A stretch of 6,291 nt of DNA from Planctomycetota bacterium (GTDB lineage: Bacteria > Planctomycetota > UBA8108), in contig NZOA01000008.1 in assembly GCA_002695115.1 (NCBI GenBank), forward strand, positions 74,553 through 80,843, in the 5' to 3' direction. The notes beneath the pieces were generated by a model. It did not search any database. It saw nothing but the letters and a program-made list of their open reading frames with translations, and was not told where the DNA came from. Shown here piece after piece: positions 1 through 5,684 of this stretch. Within the stretch, counting starts at the first letter, position 1. Every line of letters starts with the position of its first letter. The translations under genes were made by a program, and so were the position numbers.

Positions 1-188
1 CCAAAGGCGCGGAGCCCGAATCCAAAGGCGAAGAAAGCCGGAAGAACAAATCCACTGACGAAGCTGACCCTGAAAACAGGGACAGCACGGGAGGCGGATT
101 GCTGGTGGGCATCATGTCGGGGCTCGCGGGAGCGCTGGCCGGGGCGGGAATACTGTTCTTTTACCTCAGGAAAAAGCACTACTTCTGA
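1..188 (+). CDS. C-terminal fragment of a single-helix membrane-anchored protein (5' end outside window)
   Basis: The frame whose codons begin at position 3 is open from the window edge to a TGA at 186-188, giving about 61 visible residues. The first 35 or so are hydrophilic and rich in Lys, Glu, Asp, Asn and Ser, and look like a flexible linker. A Gly-rich start (GGGLLVGIMSG) then leads into a hydrophobic helix of about 21 residues ending LFFYL, followed by the short basic tail RKKHYF. By the positive-inside rule the tail should be cytoplasmic and the missing N-terminal part outside. This is a type I-like C-terminal anchor, as in surface or periplasmic proteins. No LPxTG or other sortase-type motif is visible before the helix. 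The function cannot be told from this fragment. The gene converges on pnp, with 107 bp between the two stops. Confidence 0.75.
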   Translation, partial: KGAEPESKGEESRKNKSTDEADPENRDSTGGGLLVGIMSGLAGALAGAGILFFYLRKKHYF

Positions 189-202
189 GGTATAGCCCGG
201 TA

Positions 203-230
203 TCCCCCGAGCCCTCACGGGCTCCAGGGA
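203..230. terminator. Hairpin between convergent genes, possible bidirectional terminator
   Basis: A perfect 6-bp stem (GAGCCC at 209-214, GGGCTC at 219-224) closes a TCAC tetraloop. Across a 2-nt internal mismatch it extends by TCCC (203-206) pairing with GGGA (227-230). It starts 15 bp after the plus-strand stop and lies between two converging genes, where a shared terminator is expected. Neither strand has a clear T-run after the stem, so it does not match the classical intrinsic terminator. It could work as a U-tract-less terminator or as a 3'-end stabilising stem for either mRNA. Confidence 0.45.
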
Positions 231-259
231 ATAGGAACCCCGTCGCGAACAGAACTTCC

Positions 260-273
260 ACTGCTCCTGCAGT
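260..273 (-). other. Small stem-loop downstream of pnp
   Basis: ACTGC and GCAGT form a 5-bp stem around a 4-nt loop (TCCT on plus, AGGA on minus), 22 bp beyond the pnp stop on the minus strand. There is no T-run behind it. It may be part of the pnp 3' untranslated region, but it is short enough to arise by chance. Confidence 0.25.
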
Positions 274-295
274 TGAGCCTCCCCCCGGGGCAACC

Positions 296-2584
296 TCAGC
301 TGCTCTCGCGGTTGCCTCCGCTGCCACGCTCGCGCGAGCCGCGGCCTCCGCGATCACCGCCACCGCGTCCGCCTCGACGATCACCTCCACCCCGCCCGCC
401 TCTGCGATCTCCGCCGCCCTCACGGGAGCGTTCCTTGGGCGGTGGCTTCGAATCACCGTCGCCATCTCCGCCGCCCTCGGCGGCTTTCTTTGACAGCTTG
501 ATGCGGCCCTGGTTGTCTGTTCCCAGGCACATGACCTTGATGATATCTCCAATCGAGACCAGGTCACCCACCTTGTCAACGAAGCCGTCGGCCAGCTCGC
601 TGACGTGGACGAGTCCTTCCTGGCCGGGAAGGACCTCGACGAAACATCCGAAATCCTTGATCGAGACTACCTTGCCATCGTAGATCCTGTCGGCCTGGAC
701 CTCCTCGGTCAGGGCCTCGATCTTCTGCTGGGCGCCCTTGGCGCCCTCCATGTCGGTGCTCCAGATCGTGACGACCCCATCGTTCTCGATCTCAATGGTC
801 GTCCCGGTCTCTTCCTGGATGCTCTTGATCATCTTGCCTCCGGGGCCGATGATCAGGCCGATCTTCTCAGGATCGATTCGAATCTGGATAATCCGGGGGG
901 CGAAGGGAGAGATGTCATCGCGCGGCTTACCGAGCGCCTTGAGCATCTCCTTGAGGATATGAATGCGACCCCCCCGAGCCTGCTCAAGGGCCTCAGCCAG
1001 GAGCTCCTGGCTGACACCGGTGATCTTGATGTCCATCTGAAGGGCGGTGATCCCGAACTGGGTACCGGCCACCTTGAAATCCATGTCCCCGTTGTGATCC
1101 TCGCTGCCGAGAATATCGCTGAGGATAGCAGTCTTGTCACCGTCTTTGACCAGGCCCATAGCGATTCCGGCAACAGGCTGGCGAATATTCACGCCAGCAT
1201 CCATGAGACCGAGAGCACCGCCGCAGACTGAAGCCATCGAAGAGGAGCCGTTGGACTCCATGATGTCCGAGATGATCCTCACGGTATAGGGAAAGTCCTC
1301 TTCCGTGGGCATGACGTTGGCAAGAGCCCTCTGGGCCAGCATTCCATGGCCTATTTCGCGGCGTTTCGGACCGCGGTTGGGCCAGGACTCACCGACACTG
1401 AAAGCCGGGAAGTTGTAGTGGAGCGTGAAACGCTCCTTGTACTCTTCACCAAGCCCATCGACGATCTGCTGATCCTTACCGGTCCCAAGCGCCACCGATA
1501 CGAGCGACTGGGTCTCGCCGCGAGTAAAGAGAGATGAACCGTGAACCCGGTTGGGCAGGACTCCAACCTCTGCGTTGATGTCACGGATATCGGTATAAGA
1601 TCGCCCATCGGTCCTCGTACCGGAGAGGATGAGCTCCCGCTCGGACTCGTCAGCGAGATCGCGCAAGAGACTCTTGACGAGATCCCGGTCGGGAAGCGAG
1701 GCGTCCGCTTCGGCGCCTTCCTCGGGTTCGGGGCTGACCTCGTCCTGGCAGGCCGAGATATACTCGGACACCGCGCTGCTGCGAGCGTGCTTGCCCTCAG
1801 TCAGCAGCTTCTCACGGAACCCTTCGAAATACTTAACCTTGAGCTCAGCCTTCTGCTCGGAGTTGTCCGGAAGATCCTCCAGCTCCATTTTCGGCTTACC
1901 GACCTTCTCAGCGAGTTCGTTCTGCATTTCAACGATCTCGCGGATAACCTCGTGGGCCTTTGCGATGGCCTCGACCATCTTCTCCTCGGAGACTTCCTTC
2001 GCTCCGCACTCGACCATCGTGACGGCGTCCATGGTCCCGGCAACGACCAGGTCAAGCTTGCTCTCCTTGAGCTGCTCATGGGTGGGGAATACTATTATCT
2101 CTTCCTCGATCAACCCGATGCGCACCGTCCCAAGGGGGCCGAGGAACGGAAGATCCGAGACGCTGAGGGCCGCCGAAGCCGAGATGCCCGCCAGGACATC
2201 AGGATCGTTTTCCTGGTCTACCGACAGGACCATCGCCGCGACCGATGTGTCCGCGACCGCCGGGTTCTTCGTATAGCTATCCGGGAACATGGGGCGGATC
2301 GGCCTGTCGATCAGGCGACAGGTCAGGATTTCCTTGGTCGTCGGACGGCCTTCTCTCTTGATGAAGCCGCCGGGAAATTTTCCAGCGGCAGTCGTCTTCT
2401 CCCTGTAGTCAACCGTGAGGGGGAAGAAGTTCATGCCGAACCTGGCCGAGGAGGAGGTCACCGCGGTAAATACCTGCGTGTCTCCATAACGGACCATGGT
2501 GGCCCCATTCGCCTGGCGAGCGACTCGCCCGGTTTCGATGGTTAAAGTCCTGCCTGCAATTTCTTTTTCTACTTTTACTGTCAT
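296..2584 (-). CDS. pnp: Polynucleotide phosphorylase (PNPase) with an Arg/Gly-repeat tail
   Basis: This 762-residue protein is a cytoplasmic 3'-to-5' exoribonuclease that releases nucleoside diphosphates using phosphate; the family forms trimers and often joins the RNA degradosome. The order is first RNase PH domain (about 1-150), helical linker (about 160-310, with an acidic stretch near 279-300), second RNase PH domain (about 315-545), KH domain (about 565-610, GPGG at 580-583) and S1 domain (about 635-700). Active-site residues matching the E. coli enzyme are present: R408/R409 in KRREIGHG, the Ser cluster S447-S449, and D496, D502 and K504 in EDHNGDMDFK. The RNA-contacting loop FIKREGR (74-80) is kept. 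The tail (704-762) is low-complexity Gly, Arg, Asp and Ser with a 9-residue repeat, and makes the protein longer than the roughly 710 residues of E. coli PNPase. The ATG start gives the normal family N-terminus but follows a purine-only tract rather than a clear GGAGG. The gene lies downstream of rpsO, as in many bacteria. Confidence 0.98.
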   Translation of the reverse strand: MTVKVEKEIAGRTLTIETGRVARQANGATMVRYGDTQVFTAVTSSSARFGMNFFPLTVDYREKTTAAGKFPGGFIKREGRPTTKEILTCRLIDRPIRPMFPDSYTKNPAVADTSVAAMVLSVDQENDPDVLAGISASAALSVSDLPFLGPLGTVRIGLIEEEIIVFPTHEQLKESKLDLVVAGTMDAVTMVECGAKEVSEEKMVEAIAKAHEVIREIVEMQNELAEKVGKPKMELEDLPDNSEQKAELKVKYFEGFREKLLTEGKHARSSAVSEYISACQDEVSPEPEEGAEADASLPDRDLVKSLLRDLADESERELILSGTRTDGRSYTDIRDINAEVGVLPNRVHGSSLFTRGETQSLVSVALGTGKDQQIVDGLGEEYKERFTLHYNFPAFSVGESWPNRGPKRREIGHGMLAQRALANVMPTEEDFPYTVRIISDIMESNGSSSMASVCGGALGLMDAGVNIRQPVAGIAMGLVKDGDKTAILSDILGSEDHNGDMDFKVAGTQFGITALQMDIKITGVSQELLAEALEQARGGRIHILKEMLKALGKPRDDISPFAPRIIQIRIDPEKIGLIIGPGGKMIKSIQEETGTTIEIENDGVVTIWSTDMEGAKGAQQKIEALTEEVQADRIYDGKVVSIKDFGCFVEVLPGQEGLVHVSELADGFVDKVGDLVSIGDIIKVMCLGTDNQGRIKLSKKAAEGGGDGDGDSKPPPKERSREGGGDRRGGRGGGDRRGGRGGGDRGGRGSRERGSGGNRESS
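341..418 (-). repeat. Coding 27-bp tandem repeat in the pnp 3' end (RGG box)
   Basis: PNPase residues 723-748 consist of three consecutive copies of a 9-residue unit: GGGDRRGGR, GGGDRRGGR and a shorter GGGDRGGR. At the DNA level this is a period of about 27 bp, with similar but not identical copies. Further RG and GG pairs flank it (SREGGG before, GSRERGSGG after). RGG/RG stretches in other proteins bind RNA and are usually disordered. The repeat is prone to copy-number change by slippage, so its length may vary between strains. Confidence 0.85.
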
Positions 2585-2602
2585 CTTCTTCTTTTTTCTT
2601 CT
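2585..2602 (-). promoter_or_regulatory. Polypurine leader acting as pnp ribosome binding region
   Basis: On the minus strand the 18 bases just before the pnp ATG are all A or G (AGAAGAAAAAAGAAGAAG). There is no GGAGG core; the best anti-SD match is GAAGAAG, almost touching the start codon. The A-rich, presumably unstructured tract could recruit ribosomes through S1 or by simple accessibility. rpsO carries a similar AAGAAG next to its ATG. Confidence 0.5.
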
Positions 2603-2872
2603 GAACTAATGCTGAATGTTTCTTACCTGTCTACCTCGAGAAGCCCCGGCTAATCGGAGCTCCGCTTCTTCAATTAATTTTCCTTCCAGCCTCCTTTGAG
2701 TCTGCCACGGCTTTTCTTCTCTACCGACAGCAGCTCTGTTTTCTTCGGCCCCTCCAGGGGTCACTATTGTCTCAATACAATCTGTCTTGGGTGTCCGAAC
2801 GGAATCTGCGCGGGCGGTCACCGCTACGACAACTGCCGGCCCGGTATACGCGAACGCCAAATATCCGAATGA
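2585..2872 (-). other. rpsO-pnp intergenic spacer / probable pnp 5' leader
   Basis: This 288-bp spacer between the rpsO stop and the pnp start has no gene I can support. One minus-strand frame (2606-2860) is open for 84 codons but would start with TTG, has no Shine-Dalgarno sequence, resembles no family I know and ends in low-complexity residues. Structural elements seen are GAAGC/GCTTC (2640-2644 with 2664-2668) enclosing the palindrome CGGAGCTCCG (2655-2664), CCCC/GGGG stems around 2750-2760, and the odd palindrome GCGGTCACCGC (2814-2824). An isolated strong SD-like AAAGGAGG (minus strand, 2690-2697) has no ATG, GTG or TTG at usable distance. No T-run terminator and no good promoter were found, so read-through from rpsO is likely. 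In E. coli the equivalent leader is the target of RNase III and PNPase autocontrol; whether that applies here is unknown. Confidence 0.5.
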
Positions 2873-3142
2873 TCAGCGACGGAGACCCAACTCACCAATC
2901 AGCGTACGGTAACGCTCGACATCTTCACGAGCAAGATACCGCAGCAGTTTAGCCCTCTGCCCCACAAGCATGAGAAGCCCACGTCGGGTGGAATGATCCT
3001 TCTTATGTTCCTTGAGGTGCTCGGTGAGACTTTTGATACGCTGACTTAGAAGAGCTACCTGCACCTCTGGGCTGCCCGTATCACCTTTACTTCGGGCAAA
3101 ACGTTCGACGACAGCCGAACGCGTCATTTCGGTTATTTCCAT
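2873..3142 (-). CDS. rpsO: 30S ribosomal protein S15
   Basis: This 89-residue primary rRNA-binding protein of the small subunit contacts the three-way junction and helix 22 of 16S rRNA and starts assembly of the 30S platform. Family signatures are all present: DTGSPEVQ (21-28), the rRNA-contact loop [12 protein letters not shown] (46-57), a basic helix with QRAKLLRYL (62-70) and the terminal LGLRR. The length equals that of the E. coli and Bacillus proteins when the first ATG is used. A second in-frame ATG at residue 6 would give a slightly short protein and is less likely. The only SD-like bases are AAGAAG one nucleotide before the ATG. S15 represses its own mRNA in several bacteria through differing leader structures; the 143-bp gap upstream could hold such an element, but none could be assigned. 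Confidence 0.98.
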   Translation of the reverse strand: MEITEMTRSAVVERFARSKGDTGSPEVQVALLSQRIKSLTEHLKEHKKDHSTRRGLLMLVGQRAKLLRYLAREDVERYRTLIGELGLRR

Positions 3143-3163
3143 TCTTCTTAAAACCGACCTTCT

Positions 3164-3190
3164 ATTCTATTACTGAATCTTGTTTTTCAA
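3164..3190 (-). promoter_or_regulatory. Alternative weak promoter-like pair upstream of rpsO
   Basis: On the minus strand TTGAAA (3185-3190) is followed, after a 15-bp spacer, by TAGAAT (3164-3169). The -10 element matches TATAAT at five of six positions, but the spacer is shorter than the usual 16-18 bp. If used, it would give a very short rpsO leader of about 15 nt. It competes with the upstream candidate. Confidence 0.25.
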
Positions 3191-3211
3191 GCCTGCTATC
3201 CTAACACAGGC
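3191..3211 (-). other. Inverted repeat overlapping the rpsO promoter region
   Basis: GCCTG (3191-3195) and CAGGC (3207-3211) form a 5-bp inverted repeat with an 11-bp spacer that contains the candidate -10 box TAGGAT. It could be an operator. If transcription starts further upstream, it could be a leader stem relevant to S15 control. It is short, and chance occurrence cannot be excluded. Confidence 0.25.
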
Positions 3212-3225
3212 CCCTATCCGGGCAA
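3198..3225 (-). promoter_or_regulatory. Candidate sigma70-type promoter for rpsO(-pnp)
   Basis: On the minus strand TTGCCC (3220-3225) and TAGGAT (3198-3203) are separated by 16 bp, about 60 bp before the rpsO ATG. Both hexamers match the consensus only in part (the -10 at four of six positions). A separate promoter is reasonable, because the ruvX-rpsO gap (143 bp) is far larger than those between the genes upstream and ribosomal protein genes need high expression. Confidence 0.35.
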
Positions 3226-3252
3226 GCTAAAGATTAGTTTCGCAGACCCATT

Positions 3253-3271
3253 CAGGCGAAAAAACCGCCTG
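3253..3271 (-). other. Stem-loop with T-rich loop after ruvX
   Basis: CAGGCG (3253-3258) and CGCCTG (3266-3271) form a perfect 6-bp stem around a 7-nt loop that reads GTTTTTT on the minus strand. It lies 14 bp past the ruvX stop, where an operon would end. The T-run is in the loop rather than after the stem, so this is not a normal intrinsic terminator. It may be a 3'-end stabilising stem or a protein-binding hairpin with a U6 loop. Confidence 0.45.
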
Positions 3272-3285
3272 CACCGCAAAACACC

Positions 3286-3717
3286 TTACCCCTGCGTTAC
3301 CGGAGGTTCCTCGTTCAGATCGTTCAGATAACCCTGCAGGATGATCTGCGCGGCGACCATATCCACCTTGCTCTTTCTCTTGTGGCCGTGGACTCCAGCC
3401 TCAGAAAGAGCGCTCTCGGCCTCGAAGCTGCTCAGTCGTTCATCCCAGAAATACACCTGGAGTCCAGTTCTCTTCTCGAGCTCACGTGAAAACTCGATCA
3501 CCTTCCTGGCGCGCGGTCCCTCGCTGCCATCCATATTCAACGGGAGACCGAGCACGATGGCCTCGATATCTTCTTCTTCGACCAGGGCGCCGATAGCATC
3601 CCAGAGAGCAGCCACTCCCTCGACGACCCGGCGAGGAGTCGCGATGACCTTCCCCGCATCGCTCAGGGCGATGCCGAAACGCTTGTCACCATGATCCAGC
3701 CCCAGGAGTTTTCCCAT
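3286..3717 (-). CDS. ruvX: Putative pre-16S rRNA nuclease, YqgF/RuvX family
   Basis: This 143-residue RNase H-fold protein belongs to the YqgF family (also called RuvX), which is needed for maturation of the 16S rRNA 5' end and was once predicted to resolve Holliday junctions. The order is beta-strand with catalytic D8 in GLDHGDKRFGIALSD, the glycine motif LGLPLNMDGSEGPRA (56-70), the acidic WDERLSS (91-97) with a following EA, and the C-terminal KSKVDMVAAQIILQGYL (115-131), where D119 is the last catalytic Asp. All three acidic positions are kept, so it should be active. Length is typical. The ATG start gives the standard family N-terminus, with AGGTG eight bases upstream as a moderate SD. 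It lies 42 bp after the nucleotidyltransferase and probably shares its transcript. Confidence 0.95.
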   Translation of the reverse strand: MGKLLGLDHGDKRFGIALSDAGKVIATPRRVVEGVAALWDAIGALVEEEDIEAIVLGLPLNMDGSEGPRARKVIEFSRELEKRTGLQVYFWDERLSSFEAESALSEAGVHGHKRKSKVDMVAAQIILQGYLNDLNEEPPVTQG

Positions 3718-3759
3718 TCCAGTTACACCTGTTTCTTCGATTCAAATTCCAGCCGGCCC

Positions 3760-4800
3760 TCAGGACGGCTCATTCGGCCGGACGCTGTCGATCTCTTTCG
3801 CGAGCTCCCCGACCCGCCCGGCGGAATCACGATGACAAACCAGGACAGCATCGTCGGTCTCGACGATAATGAGATCCTTCACTCCAACGGTTCCTATGAT
3901 TCGCCGACCGGCAAGGACGATGCAATCCCTTGTATCGAGGCCGACGAAATTCCCGCGCACCCGATTGCCGGCCCCCGTCTCTGCCAATTGCAGGCCGTAG
4001 CGATCCCAGGTGCCCGTATCCGTCCAGGAGAAGGGCGCCGTGACGACAACGAGGCCTGTCGTCTTTTCGAGGATCCCGCAGTCTACGGACACCTCCTCCC
4101 CGGAAGCTCCCTCTTCACTATCGAGATCACCGAGGTATTCTTCCATCAATCGCAGAAACCCCTCAGCGCTCCAGAGAAAAATCCCGGTGCTCCACAGGGC
4201 CTCTCCACTCTCGATGAGGGCCACGGCGGCATCCTGCCCGGGCTTCTCCACGAATCGAGAGACGCGGCGGCATTGCAGCTCACCTGACTCCTCGATCACC
4301 TCCCCGCCCACGATGTAGCCGTAGCCGGCAGTGGGCGACCGGGCCTCGACGCCGAGAACGACCGTCGCCGGCTCATCTTCAGCAGGCAAGCGCGCGTGAC
4401 AATCTACCGCGAAACGAACCGTGGCCGAGAACTCTTCGGCTGTGGATATCTGGTGATCCGATGGGCAGGCCAGCAACAACCCCCCTGGATCCTCCCGGTA
4501 AACGGCCCGCGCCGCCAGGGCCACAGCAGCCGCGGTTCCCCTGCCCTGCGTCTCCGGCAGGAATCTCCCGGGAGAGAGCTGCGGCAATTGCTCCCGGATG
4601 TGCTCAGCATGCGCGGCGCCGGCAACGACGAGTATCCTGTCCCTGTCAACGACCCCCTCCAGCCGCCTGCAGGTTGCGGAGAGCTGCGAGGCGCCGTCTT
4701 CGCCAAGCGGCAGGAAGGGTTTCGGCTTGTCCTCCCGGCTCAGCGGCCAGAATCGGCTCCCGCGTCCCCCTGCAAGTACTACCGCGTAGAGCCCGCTCAC
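3760..4800 (-). CDS. manC: Mannose-1-phosphate guanylyltransferase-like nucleotidyltransferase
   Basis: This 346-residue, single-domain sugar-phosphate nucleotidyltransferase probably makes GDP-mannose from mannose-1-phosphate and GTP for glycan or lipopolysaccharide synthesis. Visible motifs are the nucleotide-binding GGRGSRFWPLSR (11-22) followed by PKPFL (26-30), PSDHQI (113-118), GYGYIVGG (159-166), FVEKP (183-187), WSTGIFLW (203-210), SVDCGILEK (238-246) and FSWTDTGTWD (257-266), then a beta-rich C-terminal part with GTVGVKDLIIVET (303-315). No phosphomannose isomerase domain is fused. Three usual sites differ: RNTAP reads RGTAA (87-91), WNSG reads WSTG, and the segment between WSTG and SVD is about 20 residues shorter than in E. 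coli ManC. Sugar specificity is therefore less certain than the fold. The start is GTG within GTGA, overlapping the stop of the J-domain gene by 4 bp, with GGAGGG three bases upstream; this implies translational coupling. No other mannose-pathway gene is in the window. Confidence 0.85.
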   Translation of the reverse strand: MSGLYAVVLAGGRGSRFWPLSREDKPKPFLPLGEDGASQLSATCRRLEGVVDRDRILVVAGAAHAEHIREQLPQLSPGRFLPETQGRGTAAAVALAARAVYREDPGGLLLACPSDHQISTAEEFSATVRFAVDCHARLPAEDEPATVVLGVEARSPTAGYGYIVGGEVIEESGELQCRRVSRFVEKPGQDAAVALIESGEALWSTGIFLWSAEGFLRLMEEYLGDLDSEEGASGEEVSVDCGILEKTTGLVVVTAPFSWTDTGTWDRYGLQLAETGAGNRVRGNFVGLDTRDCIVLAGRRIIGTVGVKDLIIVETDDAVLVCHRDSAGRVGELAKEIDSVRPNEPS

Positions 4801-5684
4801 AGACCCTCCCCCACCCTCCTGGCGCGCCGTCCTCCGGCATTCCTGCCGCCGACCTGCGCCTGGCGCAGGCTTGCCAACCGAATCTGCAATTCCGCCAGGG
4901 CCGGCGAGTCCGGCTCCAGCCGGCCGCAGGTCTCGACCGCTCGATGCGCGATGGTTAGGTTGCCGCTGTCGAGCGCGGCGCCCGCCAGCAAATGCAGGCG
5001 CAGGATCTCATCCGCGGGCTTCAGATTAAACTCCGAAGCCTCGCTGAGATAGGTGGTGAGGAGCACCGGGGCGAGCACTCCCGGCAACTTGCGAAGGTAG
5101 AGATTCCTCAGGTGCCCGATCACCTGGTCAAAATAATGCCTCGGAGATCTCGAACGGCAGTCATGATGGTAGAATGTGCGCAATCTCTCGGCGGCGGCGA
5201 GATAATTCTTCCGCTGAAGCTGGTACTCGGCAAGAAGGAAGAGACTGTCAAGGTAGTCCTCCCGGCAAAGGTATTCACGCAGGAACTCGTTGCCGAATTC
5301 CTCCTCCATCTCCAATAACATCTCAGCGCCCTTCTCCTCCTCCTTATTGGTCAGGTAGAAGAGGATCAGCAGCGCTCGCGCTCCGGGCGTACTCCTGGTG
5401 AAGTAGAACGGCTCGCTCTCACCGCGAATCTTCGCCGCCGCCTTGCGGTGGATATCGAATACCCTGCGGTTCTCATCGCTTCCAAGGATCTCGTAGGCTT
5501 CGATGAGAAGCCGGATCCGGTGCTCGGCCCACTCACGCCGCTGGGGATTTTTGTCCGGGTGGGCCTCAAGGACCATCCGTCTGTAGGATCTCCTGATCTC
5601 ATCCCTGCTGGCGGTCTCGCTGACACCGAGGATGTTGTAGTAATCGAGCTCCTGCCGGAATTGGGAACGATTCGTATCGTACAT
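4797..5684 (-). CDS. J-domain protein with TPR-like helical C-terminus
   Basis: This 295-residue protein starts with a J domain (about 14-78): DYYNILGVSETASRDEIRRSY, then the invariant HPD at 42-44 within EAHPDKNP, then a helix with EAYEILGSDENRRVFD. The HPD loop stimulates ATP hydrolysis by DnaK-type Hsp70, so this is likely a co-chaperone. It lacks the Gly/Phe region, zinc-finger repeats and substrate domain of true DnaJ. The rest is helical with TPR-like stretches at about 143-172 and 225-262 (the second ending LEPDSP), suggesting protein binding. It ends in a basic Gly/Arg tail (GGRNAGGRRARR). No signal peptide or clear membrane helix is seen; LLILFYL (105-111) is too short. The ATG directly follows the dtd TGA (TGAATG), with GGGGG seven bases upstream. 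The stop overlaps manC. Its client is unknown, and I do not recognise a named subfamily. Confidence 0.85.
   Translation of the reverse strand: MYDTNRSQFRQELDYYNILGVSETASRDEIRRSYRRMVLEAHPDKNPQRREWAEHRIRLLIEAYEILGSDENRRVFDIHRKAAAKIRGESEPFYFTRSTPGARALLILFYLTNKEEEKGAEMLLEMEEEFGNEFLREYLCREDYLDSLFLLAEYQLQRKNYLAAAERLRTFYHHDCRSRSPRHYFDQVIGHLRNLYLRKLPGVLAPVLLTTYLSEASEFNLKPADEILRLHLLAGAALDSGNLTIAHRAVETCGRLEPDSPALAELQIRLASLRQAQVGGRNAGGRRARRVGEGL

Noticed and set aside
341..418. 27-bp repeats as a possible CRISPR-like or non-coding repeat
   Set aside because: The units are contiguous without spacers and translate in frame as the PNPase RGG tail.
166..579. 137-codon Ala-rich minus-strand frame overlapping the pnp 3' end
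   Set aside because: Low-complexity out-of-frame reading of the pnp tail; PNPase domains fix the true frame.
273..683. Pro/Arg-rich 136-codon plus-strand frame
   Set aside because: It is the antisense reading of the Gly/Arg repeat tail of pnp; its Pro-rich composition is the mirror of Gly codons.
1541..2545. 334-codon open frame on the plus strand, antisense to pnp
   Set aside because: It lies wholly opposite the unmistakable pnp coding frame, has no family resemblance and is explained by codon bias in a GC-rich gene.
2708..2746. Plus-strand stem ACAG/CTGT followed by TTTTC as a terminator
   Set aside because: Only a 4-bp stem, and no plus-strand gene ends nearby.
2606..2860. 84-codon minus-strand frame in the rpsO-pnp spacer as a gene
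   Set aside because: It needs a TTG start without SD and shows no recognisable domain; kept only as a possibility in the spacer entry.
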